DNA of 64,000 nt from Aquilaria yunnanensis (Eukaryota > Streptophyta > Magnoliopsida > Malvales > Thymelaeaceae): assembly GCA_039654915.1 (NCBI GenBank), contig CM077593.1, positions 76,798,501 through 76,862,500 of the forward strand, read 5' to 3'. The notes under the pieces are model-generated. The model was not told where the DNA came from. It saw nothing but the letters and a program-made list of their open reading frames with translations, and searched no databases. Shown here one piece after another: positions 35,875 to 47,530 of this stretch. How positions within the stretch are numbered: the stretch's first letter is position 1; each line of letters opens with the position of its first letter. A program made the translations under genes and the position numbers.

Positions 35875-36469
35875 TTTTGCTTTCTCCAAACTCTGTTGTA
35901 TTTGGTCAGTACTTCTTCGAAAAGCATCATTTTTTGCAAAACTTAACCTTTGTTCGAATCATGACTGATCAACATTTTATACACAAAGGTACGGTTTGGC
36001 AATATGCATGCTCAAATGACCAGCTTCAGCATTCATAGCGTTTGTTTTTGTAAATTTTTTCAAGTTCCAGCCACACACCTGGGGAAATTTTCCTTTGGGA
36101 ACTACGTTCGACCAAGGGAAACACCTATTTTTGGGAATAATCATCCTCAGTCATGCTTCCTTGGTGTTTTTGCATGACTTAAAATTTTTTCCAAGTGTCC
36201 ATCTAGGCACTTTTAATGGATAAATGCCTTTGGTACCCACTATCGTTGTATGCTTGCCGAAGGCTGGCCATTTTTACGAGCTTATCGCTTCAGCGTACCC
36301 ATGATCGGCCATCTGGCTAATCATTGAGTGTTGTCATTGTTCAAGAACAGGTATGTTTGAGATTTATTTGCTCAGATGCCTTTGGAAGAGGTCTTATTAC
36401 ACCATGTTCGGTTAATTACCTACGGGGAGAATAATACAATTTTTCCTTTTCCTCAGAAAATTCTAAGTA

Positions 36470-37527
36470 TAGAATCTTCTTAAAGAATCCGAATGCCATG
36501 TATTTTTCAATTCTCCACCCTCAGTGTCACCGAGCTTGTACACTCCCAGTCGAATTTCTTCGAGAACCAAATAGGACCCTTCGCAGTTTGTGCGAAGTGC
36601 TCCATATGATAATCTTCGGGGTTCGAACTCTGCTTTTTGGAGAACGAGGTCTCCTTTTTTAATTCCTTTCCATTTTACATGTAAGTTGGTAGCAATGGCT
36701 AATCTTTGCTAGAAAGCTTTTCTTCTTAGCTCAGCCATTTCACTATGTTCGTCAATGAGGTCCAATTTGGTCCTTAATCCAAGGTTGTTTCCTTCTGCAT
36801 CGAACACCTGTACCCTAACCGATGGCTGGATGATTTCCATGGGAATAATGGCCTCTAAACTGAATATGAGTGAGAAGGGTGTTTCACCCGTGGCTCTCCT
36901 CGGGGTGGTTCGGTAGCTCCATAACATGCTCAGGAATTCTCCTGGCCATTTTCCCTTTGCTTCTTTTAGCCTCTTCTACAAGCCATCCTTTATTGTCCTG
37001 TTGGACACTTCAACTTGCCCATTGCTTTGAGGATGGGCTACCGGGGCGAAGTGCATTTAAATTCCGAGGTCCATAATGAATTCCTAGAACCTTTTATCGG
37101 TGAATTGGGAGCCGTTATCGGCCACTATTACCCTAGGGATGCCGAATCTACATATGATGCTTTTCTAGATGAATCTTTGTATATCCTTTGCCGATATCGC
37201 TGCTAAGGGCTCTGCCATGATCCATTTGGTGAAGTAGTCTATGGCAATTACACAAAATTTGACCCCCCCGGGAGCAGTCGGTAGAGGCCCAATGAGGTCG
37301 ATGCCCCATAGGGTGAAGGGACAGGAATAGTTAGCCGAAGTTATCTCCTCAGAGGGTAGTCTTTGGGTAGGAGTGTACCTTTGGCAATTATCGCACCTTT
37401 GGACGAACTGCCTTGCGTCCTTCCTCAGAGTGGGCCAGAAGTACCCTTGCCGAAAGAGGACTCTGGCAAGGGCGTCGGTTCCTATGTGTGAACCACAGGC
37501 TCCCTCATGGACTTCTTTGAGGATCAC
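36470..37527 (-). pseudogene. Tat integrase
   Basis: Minus strand. The zinc-binding N-terminus reads HEGACGSHIG ... RQFVQRCDNCQRY (HHCC) near 37500-37380. The catalytic core shows GIDLIGPLP (first Asp, near 37300), VADNGSQF (second Asp) and PQSNGQVEVSNR (Glu), across several stops after 37165. The C-terminal part includes MLWSYRTTPRRATGETPF and, near 36500, a YKLGDTEG-like end. It has no chromodomain, as expected for Tat. It would have joined the DNA copy to the host chromosome. Confidence 0.9.
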
Positions 37528-38160
37528 TTCGACATCCTCTTCACCAATACACCTCTATAATAGGGTGGCGTATCCTTGTAAATATAGCTCTTCCTCTATC
37601 AAGAAGTATCTTCCTGATCGTTTTCGCACTTTGGCTACTTCGACGGAGTCCTTGGGGAGTTCCAAGGTTGAGACGTATTTTTTGATAGGGACCTTCCACC
37701 CTTTTCCCATGGTTGTTACGCAGATTACCGCTATACTCGGATGTTGCAGTACTTCTGTTGACTCTCTTGACTTGGCCAGTTTGTCAACCTCCATGTTATC
37801 TAGCCGAGGTACATTTTCTATGTGCACTGTGTTAAATTGTTGGATGAGTTCTTTGATGAGATTGTGATATTTTTCCAAGGTTGGATCCTTTGTGCCATAT
37901 TTTCCTGCCATTTTTCGGACCACTAGCTGAGAATCACTGCGGGCCTTTAGATTTTTCATGCCTACCCTCTTTGCTAGCTATAAGCCTGCTATGATGGCTT
38001 CATATTTGGCGATATTGTTGGTGACATTGAACCCGAATTTGATAGCATTTCTGGCCTCCATTCTTTCAGGACCTTGGAGGACTACTCCAGCTCCCTGGTG
38101 TTCAGAACCCGAAGCTCCATCGACAAATAGTGTTCACTCAGGTTCGTCTTTTATGAGCTC
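37528..38160 (-). pseudogene. Second (plant-type) RNase H of the Tat element
   Basis: Between the usual RNase H and integrase there is a second RNase H module: LFVDGASGSE near 38125 (first catalytic Asp), NIAKYEAIIAG near 38010 (Glu), SDSQLVVRKM near 37930 (Asp), and NVPRLDNMEVDKLAK near 37800 (last Asp). This duplicated domain marks Tat-clade elements and resembles archaeal-type or host RNase H. Stops near 37960-37980 separate the two halves. It presumably took over RNA removal as the first copy weakened. Confidence 0.85.
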
Positions 38161-38690
38161 TGCCAAGGTATCTCTAGTTTTTGGGACCTTGGCGGTGAAG
38201 TCTGCCAATGCTTGGGCCTTTATCGCTTTTCTTGGATCATAGGTGATGTCATATTCACCGAGCTTAATGCACCATTTTGACAGTCTTCCCGAGTGATCAA
38301 CCCTCCTCATGATATCCCGAAGAGGTAGGTTACTTCGAACACTAATAGGGTGTGCTTGGAAGTAAGGTCGTAACCTTCTACTTGCCAATACTAAGGCATA
38401 TATGGCCTTTTGTAAAAGAGGGTACCTGACATCGGCTCCATGTAGTGACTTACTTACATAGTATACCAGCCACTGTCTCCCTCCCTCTTCTTTTACAAGC
38501 ACCGAACTTACTGCTTTTTCGCTAACGGCAAGGTAAAGGATGAGGGGTTCTCTATCCTTCGGCTGCCGAAGTGTCGGTAGGTGGGTTAAGTAGGTTTTCA
38601 GCTCATCCCAAGCTTTTTGGCAATCTTCGCTCCAAGGGTGCTCTTGAGCACTGAAGGTACCGTCATTTTTTGCTGCTTTGGTGAGCACTT
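38161..38690 (-). pseudogene. Tat reverse transcriptase connection and first RNase H
   Basis: Open minus-strand frame: WSEDCQKAWDELKTYL, LILYLAVSEKAVSSVLV, YYVSKSLHGADVRYPLLQK and LRPYFQAHPISVRS, the standard Ty3/gypsy RNase H layout. The first catalytic Asp position reads YLAVSE where most Ty3 elements have a TDAS-type motif, so this copy is probably catalytically reduced, as is usual in the Tat clade. It ends KALADFTAK-like (QALADFTAK), the junction to the second RNase H. Confidence 0.82.
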
Positions 38691-39878
38691 TGAAGCACGG
38701 TCGACTCCGATCCCCATATCTAGAGATGAACCTACTAAGAGAAGTGATTCTCCTCGTTAGCCTTTGTACATCCTTGACTGTTGTGGGAGTTCAGAATCCC
38801 AGCAGGGCCTTGACTCTTTTCAGATTGGCATCGATTCCTCTTTCTGACACCATGAATCTGAGGAACCTGCCTACATTTACTCCGAACACGCACTTATCCA
38901 GGTTTAGAGGAATTCCAAATTCTTGAAGTTGGTGGAATGTTTCAGTTAAGTCTTTGATATGACCGCTAGGGAATTTGCTCTTAACTATCATATCATTGAC
39001 ATATACTTCCATATTCCGCCCGATCTGGGTGTCGAACACCCTGTTCATTAGCCTTTGCTATGTGGCACTAGCATTCTTTAGACTGAAGGGCATTCTAACG
39101 TAATAGTAAGTCCCAACTTCGATGATGAAAGCAGTTTTCTCCTTATCTTCGGGATCCATCCGAATTTGGTGGTATCCACTGAAGGCATCGAGGAAACTAA
39201 GTAGCCGTATTCGGCAGTAGAGTCCACCAACTGATCTATTGGTGGTAAAGGATAAGAATCCTTAGGGCAAGCATCATTTATGTTTCAGAAATTGATGCAC
39301 ATTCGGAGCTTATCACTCCCTTCTTTCGTAGCAATGACAACATTGCTAAGCCATTCGGGGTACTGGACTTCCCTTATTATGCCTGCTTCCATTAAGCGTT
39401 GTACTTCAATTTTGATGAAGTTGTTCTTATGTGCCGAGAGGCTTCACTTTTTTTGTCAAATGGGCTTTGCCTCTGGGCGCACCTTAAGACTATGTTGGAT
39501 TATGCGAGGGTTTACCCCAGGCATGTCCTTCGGTGAGTAGGCAAACAAATCTTTGTTCATTAATAGAAAAGATACAAGTTTTCCCTTGTCACCTTCGGCC
39601 AGTTTCTTCCCCACTTGGGTACTTCGGCCTAGGACAAATTCCACATCTTCTGTTTCTATTTTTTTGAGGTCTACTATTTCTTCTCCCTTTGCCTCTTCTC
39701 CGAGCATGGCCTTTGCTCCCAAAGTCTATGTGTGCATCTTTGCTGGGCCTTGTCTTGCCTTCACAAAGACCTTCCTCAGTTCTGCTTCATCGATGAAGAT
39801 CTCGACATCCCCATCCTTTGTTGCGAAGGTGATAGTAAAGTATTTCACATCTGGACAGATGTAGAGATTTCTTTGTGT
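38691..39878 (-). pseudogene. Tat reverse transcriptase
   Basis: Begins after protease with DVKYFTITF and FVKARQGPAK, then MNKDLFAYSPKDMPGV and IQHSLKVRPEAKPI at 39460. The middle is frameshifted and has stops between about 39050 and 39456. MNRVFDTQIGRNMEVYVNDMIVKSKF at 39048 onward carries the active site YVNDM, with Asn replacing the first Asp of the pair. The palm and thumb (LQEFGIPLNLDKCVFGV) follow to 38791. It is non-functional as it stands. Confidence 0.88.
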
Positions 39879-40330
39879 CTACCTCCCAAGGATTGGATTA
39901 TATGATGAAGGGACATCTATGACAATGAACCTTGTCATTTTTAAAGCAAAGAGCTCACCTTTGTTTTGTGATGAAGTTTGTCTTAGCATCAAAGGTAGGT
40001 CGATCCATCCGAGGACAGGTAGTTTGGACGGACCTACCCCGAAGGTAGGGGAGGTGACAGGCTTGAGATCACCTTTTGTGATACCCAAACTTGGTAGCAA
40101 ATGGGAGAATAAGACGTCGGTGTCGGAACCATCATCGAGGAGTACTTTCTTAACATCCCAACTCCCTATCCTCGCCACACGAGGAAACATCACGGTGGAT
40201 CCATCCATCCGAATAAGCTTATTTGACTGGTGACCGAACTCCATGACCGAGATTTCCCTTATCTTTCTTTTCCTTTAAGCCGATGGTATCCCCATGGTGA
40301 TTGTCTGTATTACTCCTACTGGTGGTTGTG
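39879..40330 (-). pseudogene. Tat aspartic protease
   Basis: The minus frame from 40244 contains KVLLDDGSDTDVLF, the active-site region (DDGS in place of the usual DTG/DSG), then LGWIDLPL and a conserved end FIVIDVPSSYNPILG. The same region of the older Tat copy was the target of the nested type-R insertion. The protease would process Gag-Pol. Confidence 0.85.
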
Positions 40331-41735
40331 GATGCCTCTTGGGACTTCGATCCCGACGTCTCTCCGAATCATAGTCATCATCTCCTTTCCTCTCCTCTTC
40401 CCTCCTCCCCTTTGGGGAAGGAATCCGCAGGTAGCGCCGAAGTTGGCCCTACTTTATAAGAGACTCAATGTACTTCCTCAGCTGGAAGCAATCCTCTGTG
40501 TCATGCCCATGGTCACAATGGAATTGGCAGAATTTCTTCATATTTTTCTTGCTTTCCGAAGTCATGGCCTTTGGACGCTGGATTTGATTGCCTTGCCTTT
40601 CCATGGCCAGCATTATGTTTGTTCTGGAGGTGTTCAGGGGGGTGAACGACATGGGTTTTTCCCCCTTCTACTTTAGGGGTCTTCCCCCTCCCTCGGCAGA
40701 ATAGCGATTTTGGTGACTTTGTCCTTCAAGCTTATGGCTATCGGACTTCGGTCCCTCCATCCTCAGCTCTTCAGCTGTCATATGCTGCTTGGCCCTTTGG
40801 TTGAACTCACCGAGGGTGTCCAGGGGCTCTTTCGAGAACTCATAAAAGAGTTACGAGTCTTGCCGAAGCCCTCATATCATGGCGAGGATGCGTATTTTGG
40901 GGCAAAAGTCCGGCAGGCTCAAGGCCTCTTGGTTGAATCTTTCGACATAGTTGCAAATGGTCTCTCCGTTTCTTTGCGCAATGCCAAACATTTGAACCAG
41001 CATCTTCATCGTCGACCTACTACCGATGAACTGCTACATGAATGTCGTGGATAGCTCTTGGAAACTCATTATAGTTCCAGGGGCGAGGGAGTTATACCAC
41101 GCGATTGCTAGGCCGGAAAGGGTGACCTCAAAGCAGTTGCAAAGGGTAGCATCATTGACACCATTCAGCACCATACTACGCCTGTACTTGGTTAGGTGGG
41201 CTTGGGGGTGACTTCGCCTATCATACATCTCCAAGCATGGTACCCGGAAGTTGCTTGGCATAGGTGCCTCAACTATCGCTCGGATGAAGGGTGACTCTTC
41301 TCCGGTGAAGGTTTCCGACAACCTTGACTAGACAAGTTTTCGAGCCATTTGCCTTTCCACTTTCTCCAACCTATTTAGGATCTTTTCTATGAGGATGGTG
41401 GTGCTAGGCTCTTCTTTCTGCCTGGAGACCTCCGGCAATGGAGAACGACGCCTCATTTTTGGGGAATAACTTTGGCAATTGAGGGATTGAGATTTCTCCT
41501 TTGGTGATGAACTTCGCCGGCTGGAAGTTTTGGCCCCTTTTGACGCCGTTTCACCGGTACTTCGACCTCTAGGAGGCACATCATCCGTTGAGGATTCATC
41601 GCTTAAGTCTCCACTCCCTGAGCTCTGGAGAGGGGACTTCGGGCTTTCCTCCCGACGGGGAGTTGGTGACGACGCCTTTCGCCCCGAATGTGGTTGAGAC
41701 CACCTTTGGTCCAACCGTTGCGTCATTTCAGCCAT
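40331..41735 (-). pseudogene. Tat gag
   Basis: Starts MAEMTQRLDQRW at 41735, with a Ser/Arg-rich first third, then the capsid core FEVTLSGLAIAWYNSL, QFIGSR and YVERFNQEALSL, and the C-terminal KFCQFHCDHGHDTEDCFQL near 40530, a Cys/His-containing Tat signature. All pieces lie in one frame, broken by stops at about 41328, 41034, 40880, 40865, 40680 and 40449. A minus-strand open frame at 41745-41969 crosses the primer site into the LTR and is not taken as coding. Confidence 0.87.
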
Positions 41736-41918
41736 AACAGAGTGCTAAAAATCACGTAAAAACCTCATCGTGATCGTTAGAAGGTGTTCATCCTCAGGCA
41801 AAGAAGTCCCTACGGCGGGTGGTTCAGTCGCCAGTTGATTCTCCGGCGCGGATGGGGACTTTGGGAATCCCTTATCCTTAGAATGCCAAGTCTCAATGAT
41901 GGCTACGTGAAGGTGAGT

Positions 41919-41937
41919 TCCCACAGACGGTGCCAAA
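41919..41937 (-). other. Primer binding site of the Tat element
   Basis: The minus strand reads TTTGGCACCGTCTGTGGGA directly inside the 5' LTR. The same sequence with one change is at 9849-9868. I cannot assign the tRNA with certainty. Confidence 0.8.
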
Positions 41938-42678
41938 TGATGCCCATCGGCATCTTCATTGTACAACATGATGACCTGAAGTAGGGACTTCCGGTGTGAG
42001 AGTGCCTGAAATGCTCAAAAGAACAAGGGTTAGGAGCTCCTTGGAATGTGTTTCCGGGGGAGGAACCTCCAATGCCCAAGTCAGTATTTGGTGAGTAAGG
42101 AGCAGAGAGTGGAGAGTAAAAGAGTGGAGAGAGTTGTGTGTGTATCCCTATTTACCAAGGTTATTCTCCAAGTATTTATAGGAGAGCATTGGGAGAAGTC
42201 CATTTGACACAGCTCGCTCAGATCATGACACGTATTCAGTCGGGTGTGATTCGTATCTTCGAGGATGGGGGGACCTCCAATTGGCCATAGGCTGTTCTAT
42301 CCAGGAGTCAAGGCCATGGGAGGTCTGTGTGTCAGGGGCGTGTGCGAGGTCTCTGTGTCAGAGGCTTCTTAACCATTTTTGTCTTATTTCCGTAAAACCC
42401 CTTTGGGGAACGAGACCCCTTCGGAATAGGAGGCCCCCTTCGGCTAGATATCATCATCGAGGGCTGTCAGGATGAGTTTTTCGGCGGAGCGGGGCACCTT
42501 CGGGAAAAGCTCTACCTCACCGAGGATGGTGGTTTACCGAGGTTAGAGGGTCAGGGACTGTGTACCCACTTTTTCCGAGGTTGCCGCTCGTCCAATCCGA
42601 GGGTGATGCTCGACTTTTATCGAGGGTGGTGCTTGCCAGAGCTTAGGAGTTCAGAGGGTAATAGCCTTTTGGCTATCA
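41938..42678 (-). repeat. 5' LTR of the Tat element (741 bp)
   Basis: Pairs with 31965-32704, with terminal TGAT...ATCA. It is the promoter LTR for gag-pol. Confidence 0.95.
42173..42182 (-). promoter_or_regulatory. LTR TATA box of the Tat element
   Basis: The minus strand reads CCTATAAATACT, followed by a pyrimidine-rich leader (CTCTCTCCACTCTTTTACTC). Conserved in both LTRs. Confidence 0.55.
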
Positions 42679-42683
42679 ATTAT

Positions 42684-44160
42684 GTCACTAAAAATTTCAA
42701 TATTTGGTTTTGTATTTAATTCTTCACTCTTCTTCCACCATTATAAAATCATCATTTTCCCTCAAAACCTCATTTTCTTCTTTCCAATCTTCCATCTCTT
42801 TCTCACAAAATTTTCTTTTAATTTTTTTCTCCTTCTCTCCTTATCTTTTCCTTATCGTTACCTTCTTTTATTGCTTCTTTTTACATCTTCCTTACCATTA
42901 CCTTCTTCTTATTTCTTCATTATCATTAACTTCTTATTTTTCTGATTTTTTTCTTCTTCATCCTTCATCTACTATCCCATCTTTTACTTCTTTTTATTAT
43001 TATTTTCTTCTTTCCAATAGTTCTCACCAATTTTATACCCCAGGGGTGGTTTAAGTTTGATGAAAATAAGAGCTCAAAAATGGTTGTTTGAGTCTAAAAC
43101 TTCTAGTGCATTGTGAACTAAGGCAACGCCTTGAATTGGGATATTTAAAGGACTACCATTTGTAGCATTGAAAAAAATTATTTTTTCCAAAAAATTTTTT
43201 ATGGCAATCCGTAGGATTTTTTTATGGCTGTTGTTGGGAAACTCTTTCTAATGTATTAGAAGCCAATGGACATGTTTCTGATGGTTGTCCACTAGAAACA
43301 ACATTTTTGGATGATTGATTGTCTGAAATTTGGATTGGTGTCCACCCATTTTTTTCTAATTGTTAATTTTTTGCATTAATCACAAAGAATTAAAATAATT
43401 TCCATACATTTTTTTTTGCATTTGTTGTATCCTAAGAAAAATGAAAAGTAAATTCATAATAAAAAAAATCATCTCTAATATTGCCAAAAAGCCTTCCAAA
43501 TCAACTAGAACCCCAAACAAACATTAAGAACAAGAAAAAAAAAATATGAAGGCTCTAGCTTTAAACCCATTGAAACCTTCAAAATTTCAAAATCTTCCTT
43601 AAAATAAATGAAAACACTAAAAATTGTAAAAAGAAAGAAGATACCTTTTTTTCAAGTGGATCTGCCAAACCATAGAGTTCCAAACCTAAAATGTTAACAA
43701 ATAGCATGCAACTAGGGGTTAGGGATGGTCAATGGAGAGAAGAGGGTTGAGTGGTTTAAAGCCTGGAATGGAACGGGGAGTAGGTTATCTAAGATTGTTC
43801 AAAATAATGTTATTTTGGGGTGGGGGGTCATCTAAGAATGTTTAAAATGACATCGTTTTGGGGGAAGGAGGCATGGTTTTTGTAAAGCCTATTTGAATTT
43901 ATAGGGGATGACATTTAATTGATAGCTAGCCGTAGGCAACCGCTAATGGTAAATGACTGATGGCCCAATGTTTGTAACGGCTGCCACCAACTTACTGATG
44001 TCTCACCATTGATAACAACTGGTGTTACGTGGCCAAAGGCTTGCCATCGATATTGATGGCTCATCATGAATAAGATGCCAGTGATAATTGACCTATGATC
44101 GGCCATTATTGAACTTCTAATGGTAAACCACTTGGGGGAGGAGGAGAAAATGTCATTTTT
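42684..44160. other. Non-coding block: pyrimidine-rich tract and possible DNA-transposon debris
   Basis: Positions 42720-43020 are extremely C/T-rich on the plus strand, which creates long but meaningless Phe/Leu/Ser frames. From 43060 the sequence is AT-rich. About 43920-44110 holds short repeated phrases (ACCATTGATAAC, CTAATGGTAAA, GGCCATTA) reminiscent of subterminal repeats of DNA transposons. No terminal inverted repeats or transposase were found. Confidence 0.35.
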
Positions 44161-44600
44161 TATAATTAATGGGATCGTGTGGGCTTGACCCAGAAGCTTG
44201 GTGAATCACAGACTAGTGACCTACACAAAAAGACATCATTAAGGCCCCAGGATGTGTCCTCAGGGAAACCATTTGCCACTCAAGTCAGACTTCCAGCAAA
44301 CAAGGAGTAGCAAAGAGAGAGAGGAGAGCCAGAATGTCATTTCTCTAGAATAGCAATTGGAGGGGTTTATATAGCTAGAGGGCTTCGAGTAATTCATCCT
44401 TGGATATGAATCCCATAGCTGATCTCTTATTTATGAGATACTATTTCCATCTAGGGTAGAGTCTCCTTATAGCCCTATTTGGGCCCCTTACAGGAGCTTT
44501 TTGTTAGCTTTGGGCTCTAAATTTAGGCCATTTTGGTCTATTTCCTACCAATTGGCCTCTCCCTTGAAAAAAATGCAGGCTAAGAGCCCTATATTTTTTA
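44161..44600 (-). repeat. Eroded Tat-type LTR
   Basis: It has the layout of the 741-bp LTRs: GAGTAGCAAAGAGAGAGAGG then, 60 bases on, TTTATATAGCTAGAGGG, which on the minus strand is a TATA box followed by a CT-rich leader. Sequence identity to the Tat LTRs is low. Its position left of an antisense-gene relic matches the 3' LTR of a minus-strand Tat element. Confidence 0.45.
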
Positions 44601-45209
44601 TGATGTCATCAGTTTCTAGAAGGGAGTTCTATGTCTGCTCAGGAATAGGGTGCAAGACCCCCTTTTGATTAAAGTTGATGCACTCCAAATGGTTTTGTTT
44701 AGTGAGGATGGTGTGATGCCCCTCTTACATCCTGGGAAAGATAGGAAAACATCACCATTTGATCTCTTTCTCCCATCATGCCTATATGACTATGACACGT
44801 TGCATGTGTACCTATTGGGGAGGTGGTGAAATGCCGCTTGTTAAATATGCCTCAAGGGAGTGACCAAGCTTGACTGTTTTGACAATTGTTCATGGCCATA
44901 TGTTCTTCCAGTATTGGGCAAAAATTTTTCCATTATTGCAATGGTAGTTTTCGGGAGGAAACCTAATAGCCAAAAGTTTTTCTATATATACTATGAAGGA
45001 TTTCACCTCCTTTTTTATTGGTTGTTTATTTTACTACTACTTTATGTGTTTTCCAATTTGCTCATCATTGGTCCTTTTTGTTGGAGTTCTCTTATTTTGC
45101 CAAGGTCTTCTTTCTTCTTCGTAATGAGGTAATGGATTCTTATCCTTTATTATCCGCCAATGATGGGGCTTTTGTTTGGCTTTTGTTTTCTCTTGGTACT
45201 TCCGATTAG
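44601..45209 (+). other. Probable upstream region of a second Tat antisense gene
   Basis: No clear coding. The sequence between LTR relic and antisense-gene relic resembles the spacer at 32719-33460 in layout (ATGACACGTTGCATGTG compared with GTGACATGTGTCACC). Frames such as the one at 44860-45132 are hydrophobic and T-rich and have no motif I recognise. Confidence 0.3.
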
Positions 45210-47530
45210 GTTTCCTATTTTTGGTTTCTTGGCCACTGTCGGTCTTTTTTTCAGTACCCCATTGTGTTGGCGGCAGCCTCGAAATGATCCATGATGGTTT
45301 TTCCAGATGGTTTCTCCAAAATTAGCATCTAGGCTACCACTAGCAAGGCTGATTCATCAAATGTGTTATTGTTTCCTAATGTGTAGGTGTTGAAAGGGGG
45401 TTATGACTGAACACAACAGTGGCACCTTGGCAACAATTCTGCATTGGTACTATCCTAATGGTGTTATGTCCATCTTTTTTTATGCTAAGGCATTGGAGGA
45501 TAAGGGCTTAAAGGGTGGCAATAAGGGAATAGATGTTCTCATTAGCTTCACCAATTAACTCCAAATGAGGTTTCACCAATTAACTCTAAACGAGGCTTCA
45601 TTTACCTTTCCATCCGTTGGTGGAGCAGATATGTGATCACTACTAGATTATGCAATCATAGTTGATGCCCAACTAGTTTACCCACATAAATGGGTTTATC
45701 ATCTGCTACATCTTGGGGAAGGGGTTAGCTCCCCTACTCAAGGTTTTCCTCCAGTTTTACATGCTGGACTTGAAGAAGGATACTGGCTTATTCCATATTG
45801 CCCCTATCAACTGAGGAGGGAAAAACACCTTTGCATTCATATGTTGCAAGGACATGTGTGTGGGGTGGAAGGAGCACATCTTTTTTCACTTTGAGGGAAC
45901 AAGCTTAGGGGTTCCCCTGCAAGGTTTTGGATGTGCCTCGATATATGGTAGCTTAGAAGGCCATCATTTGTACTTTATTTTTTATCAGTTGGCTAAAAGG
46001 AGTGATAGGGAGCATTGATTTTATAGAGTTGTTCCGTATCCATTATATAGACATTGATAAAACCACCCTTAGGTGGGTGGGGATTAGTAGGGCCCACTGA
46101 ACCTACCCAAGCATGAACAACATTTATAACTAGGAGGAGGGTTAGGAAGATAGCTAGTTGAAGGCTATTGAATTGCTGCCAGGGTTCAACAAGGCCCCTC
46201 ACCAAAGTTGAAGAGTTGTGTTTTGAACATTTGTGTTTTATTTGTCCTTTGTGCGAGGCCTCGGTATCTAATCTTATTTTTGTACTATTTTTTCATAAAT
46301 GAGTAGCCAAGCGAAGGAGTTCATGAAGAGGAAAAAAGGCATCATTGATGCCTTGGCGGATGCTCACAAATTCAACATTCCTCAGACGAATGTGGCGTAT
46401 GCTTTAGGGCCCCCTTTATCCTAGCCACCTGCCTAATTACTTTGTAAAAGGCAGCATCCTATAGAATCTCAAGGGGATGAGGCTTCTCATATTGGTGGTA
46501 CTAGTAAGGCAATGTTAAATACCTTTTTCCATGATGATGTTATAGACTTAAGGTAGTTTTCTGCCGACTGTAGATCCTTTCACCCAGTGGCTTTAGAGAA
46601 GCGTGTAAGGGCATCTTGGCCCATACTCACATGAAGTCATAAATTACGGTGGTATCATAGAAGCAGAATGTGGCTGGGGACATATCTCAGAAATAGAAGG
46701 TCACCCTAGGGTCATCCAATAATGTGCCTACCTCTTCGCAAGCCCCACGTCCCACTTAGGTTCTAGTAGGGGTTATTCCTGAGAAGGCCCTTCTACTCAA
46801 GGCAAGCCACCTAAGCTAGAAGTGGTCAAGCTCTTTCAACCACGTAATCTGATTCCTGTGTAAGGTTGGATGTATAGGAAAAACTTGGAATTTAAGGGGG
46901 TTACGTCTGACCATGTTTTTTACCTCCAATGGGTGGAAGAAATTAGTGAATCTATCCTCGAGGATTGAACTGACATCATTGACTATATCCTTGAAGGTTT
47001 GAGGATACCTAAGGATTGACACTTTTTTACTCATACCTATTGTGCAAAAAGTGTCCATTTGATGAGCATAGGTTATAGCCTTCTCCAAGTATGCTTTTTT
47101 GTTGATTTCCCAATGTTTGAGTTGTTTTCCTTGGTTATCTATAGCAAATTTGGCTTTGGAAAGAGGCCATCATTACCTATGGCATGGAGGAATGATGGGC
47201 AGCCCATGAAAATGACATATAGTCCTGGCCTGCTACTTTGTGCATAAATGTGGGCTCCTAATAGAAGGATCTAAAAAGTGAAGGTAGTGCTTAAAGTGGC
47301 CTTGTCAATGAGCTCAAGTTGGGGAAAGAGCCCAAGGAAGAAAAGAAAGGCCTCATCAAGGAGCCCAAAGAGAAAGTGGGACAGTTGGAGGGGGCTCTCG
47401 AGCTATCCCATGATAAGAAGGTTTGTTGTAGGAAGTAGCATCAAAGATTGACATCATTGAGCAAAGTCTTCCAATATATCAATACGCTCCGTTGGGGCCA
47501 CAGACCATTTAGGGTGAAACCAGCTCTAGC
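45210..47530 (+). pseudogene. Second Tat antisense gene, badly eroded
   Basis: Plus strand, right of a Tat-like LTR, as at 33466. Near 45740-45900 the frame reads LLKVFLQFYMLDLK, NTFAFICCKD and GWKEHIFFHFEG, parallel to the FF-MQYYKLH, FTFTFNTKD and GWQRKFFF segments of the intact copy (the latter past a stop). Near 46301 MSSQAKEFMKRKKGI follows a T-rich stretch that could be an intron end. At about 47290-47430 a Lys/Glu-rich helical stretch (GQLEGALELSHDKK) matches the coiled-coil part. Gag-pol is absent: a type-Y LTR starts at 48063. Frames are broken throughout. Confidence 0.5.

Larger units (their letters stand above)
31965..42678 (-). mobile_element. Tat-type Ty3/gypsy retrotransposon, complete in outline (10.7 kb)
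   Basis: Flanked by an exact ATTAT target duplication (31960-31964 and 42679-42683). On the minus strand the order is LTR, primer site, gag, protease, reverse transcriptase, RNase H, second RNase H, integrase, then a plus-strand antisense gene, purine tract and LTR. The second RNase H and the antisense gene are hallmarks of the Tat clade (Retand, Grande, Ogre relatives). Gag and pol carry stops and frameshifts, so it cannot act alone. The LTRs are similar but visibly diverged. Confidence 0.95.

Noticed and set aside
37373..37867. 164-residue plus-strand frame opposite integrase and RNase H
   Set aside because: It is the antisense shadow of pol, and the strand carrying HHCC and SDSQLVV motifs is the minus strand.
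41745..41969. 74-residue minus-strand frame upstream of Tat gag
   Set aside because: It starts within the LTR and reads through the primer site; it has no gag similarity and is probably leader.
42682..43054. Two overlapping plus-strand open frames rich in Phe, Leu and Ser
   Set aside because: They arise from a C/T-rich tract; frames in all phases look alike and no motif or codon pattern supports coding.
45993..46205. Minus-strand frame of 70 residues in the antisense-gene relic
   Set aside because: No similarity to gag or pol, and it is opposite the strand with recognisable segments.
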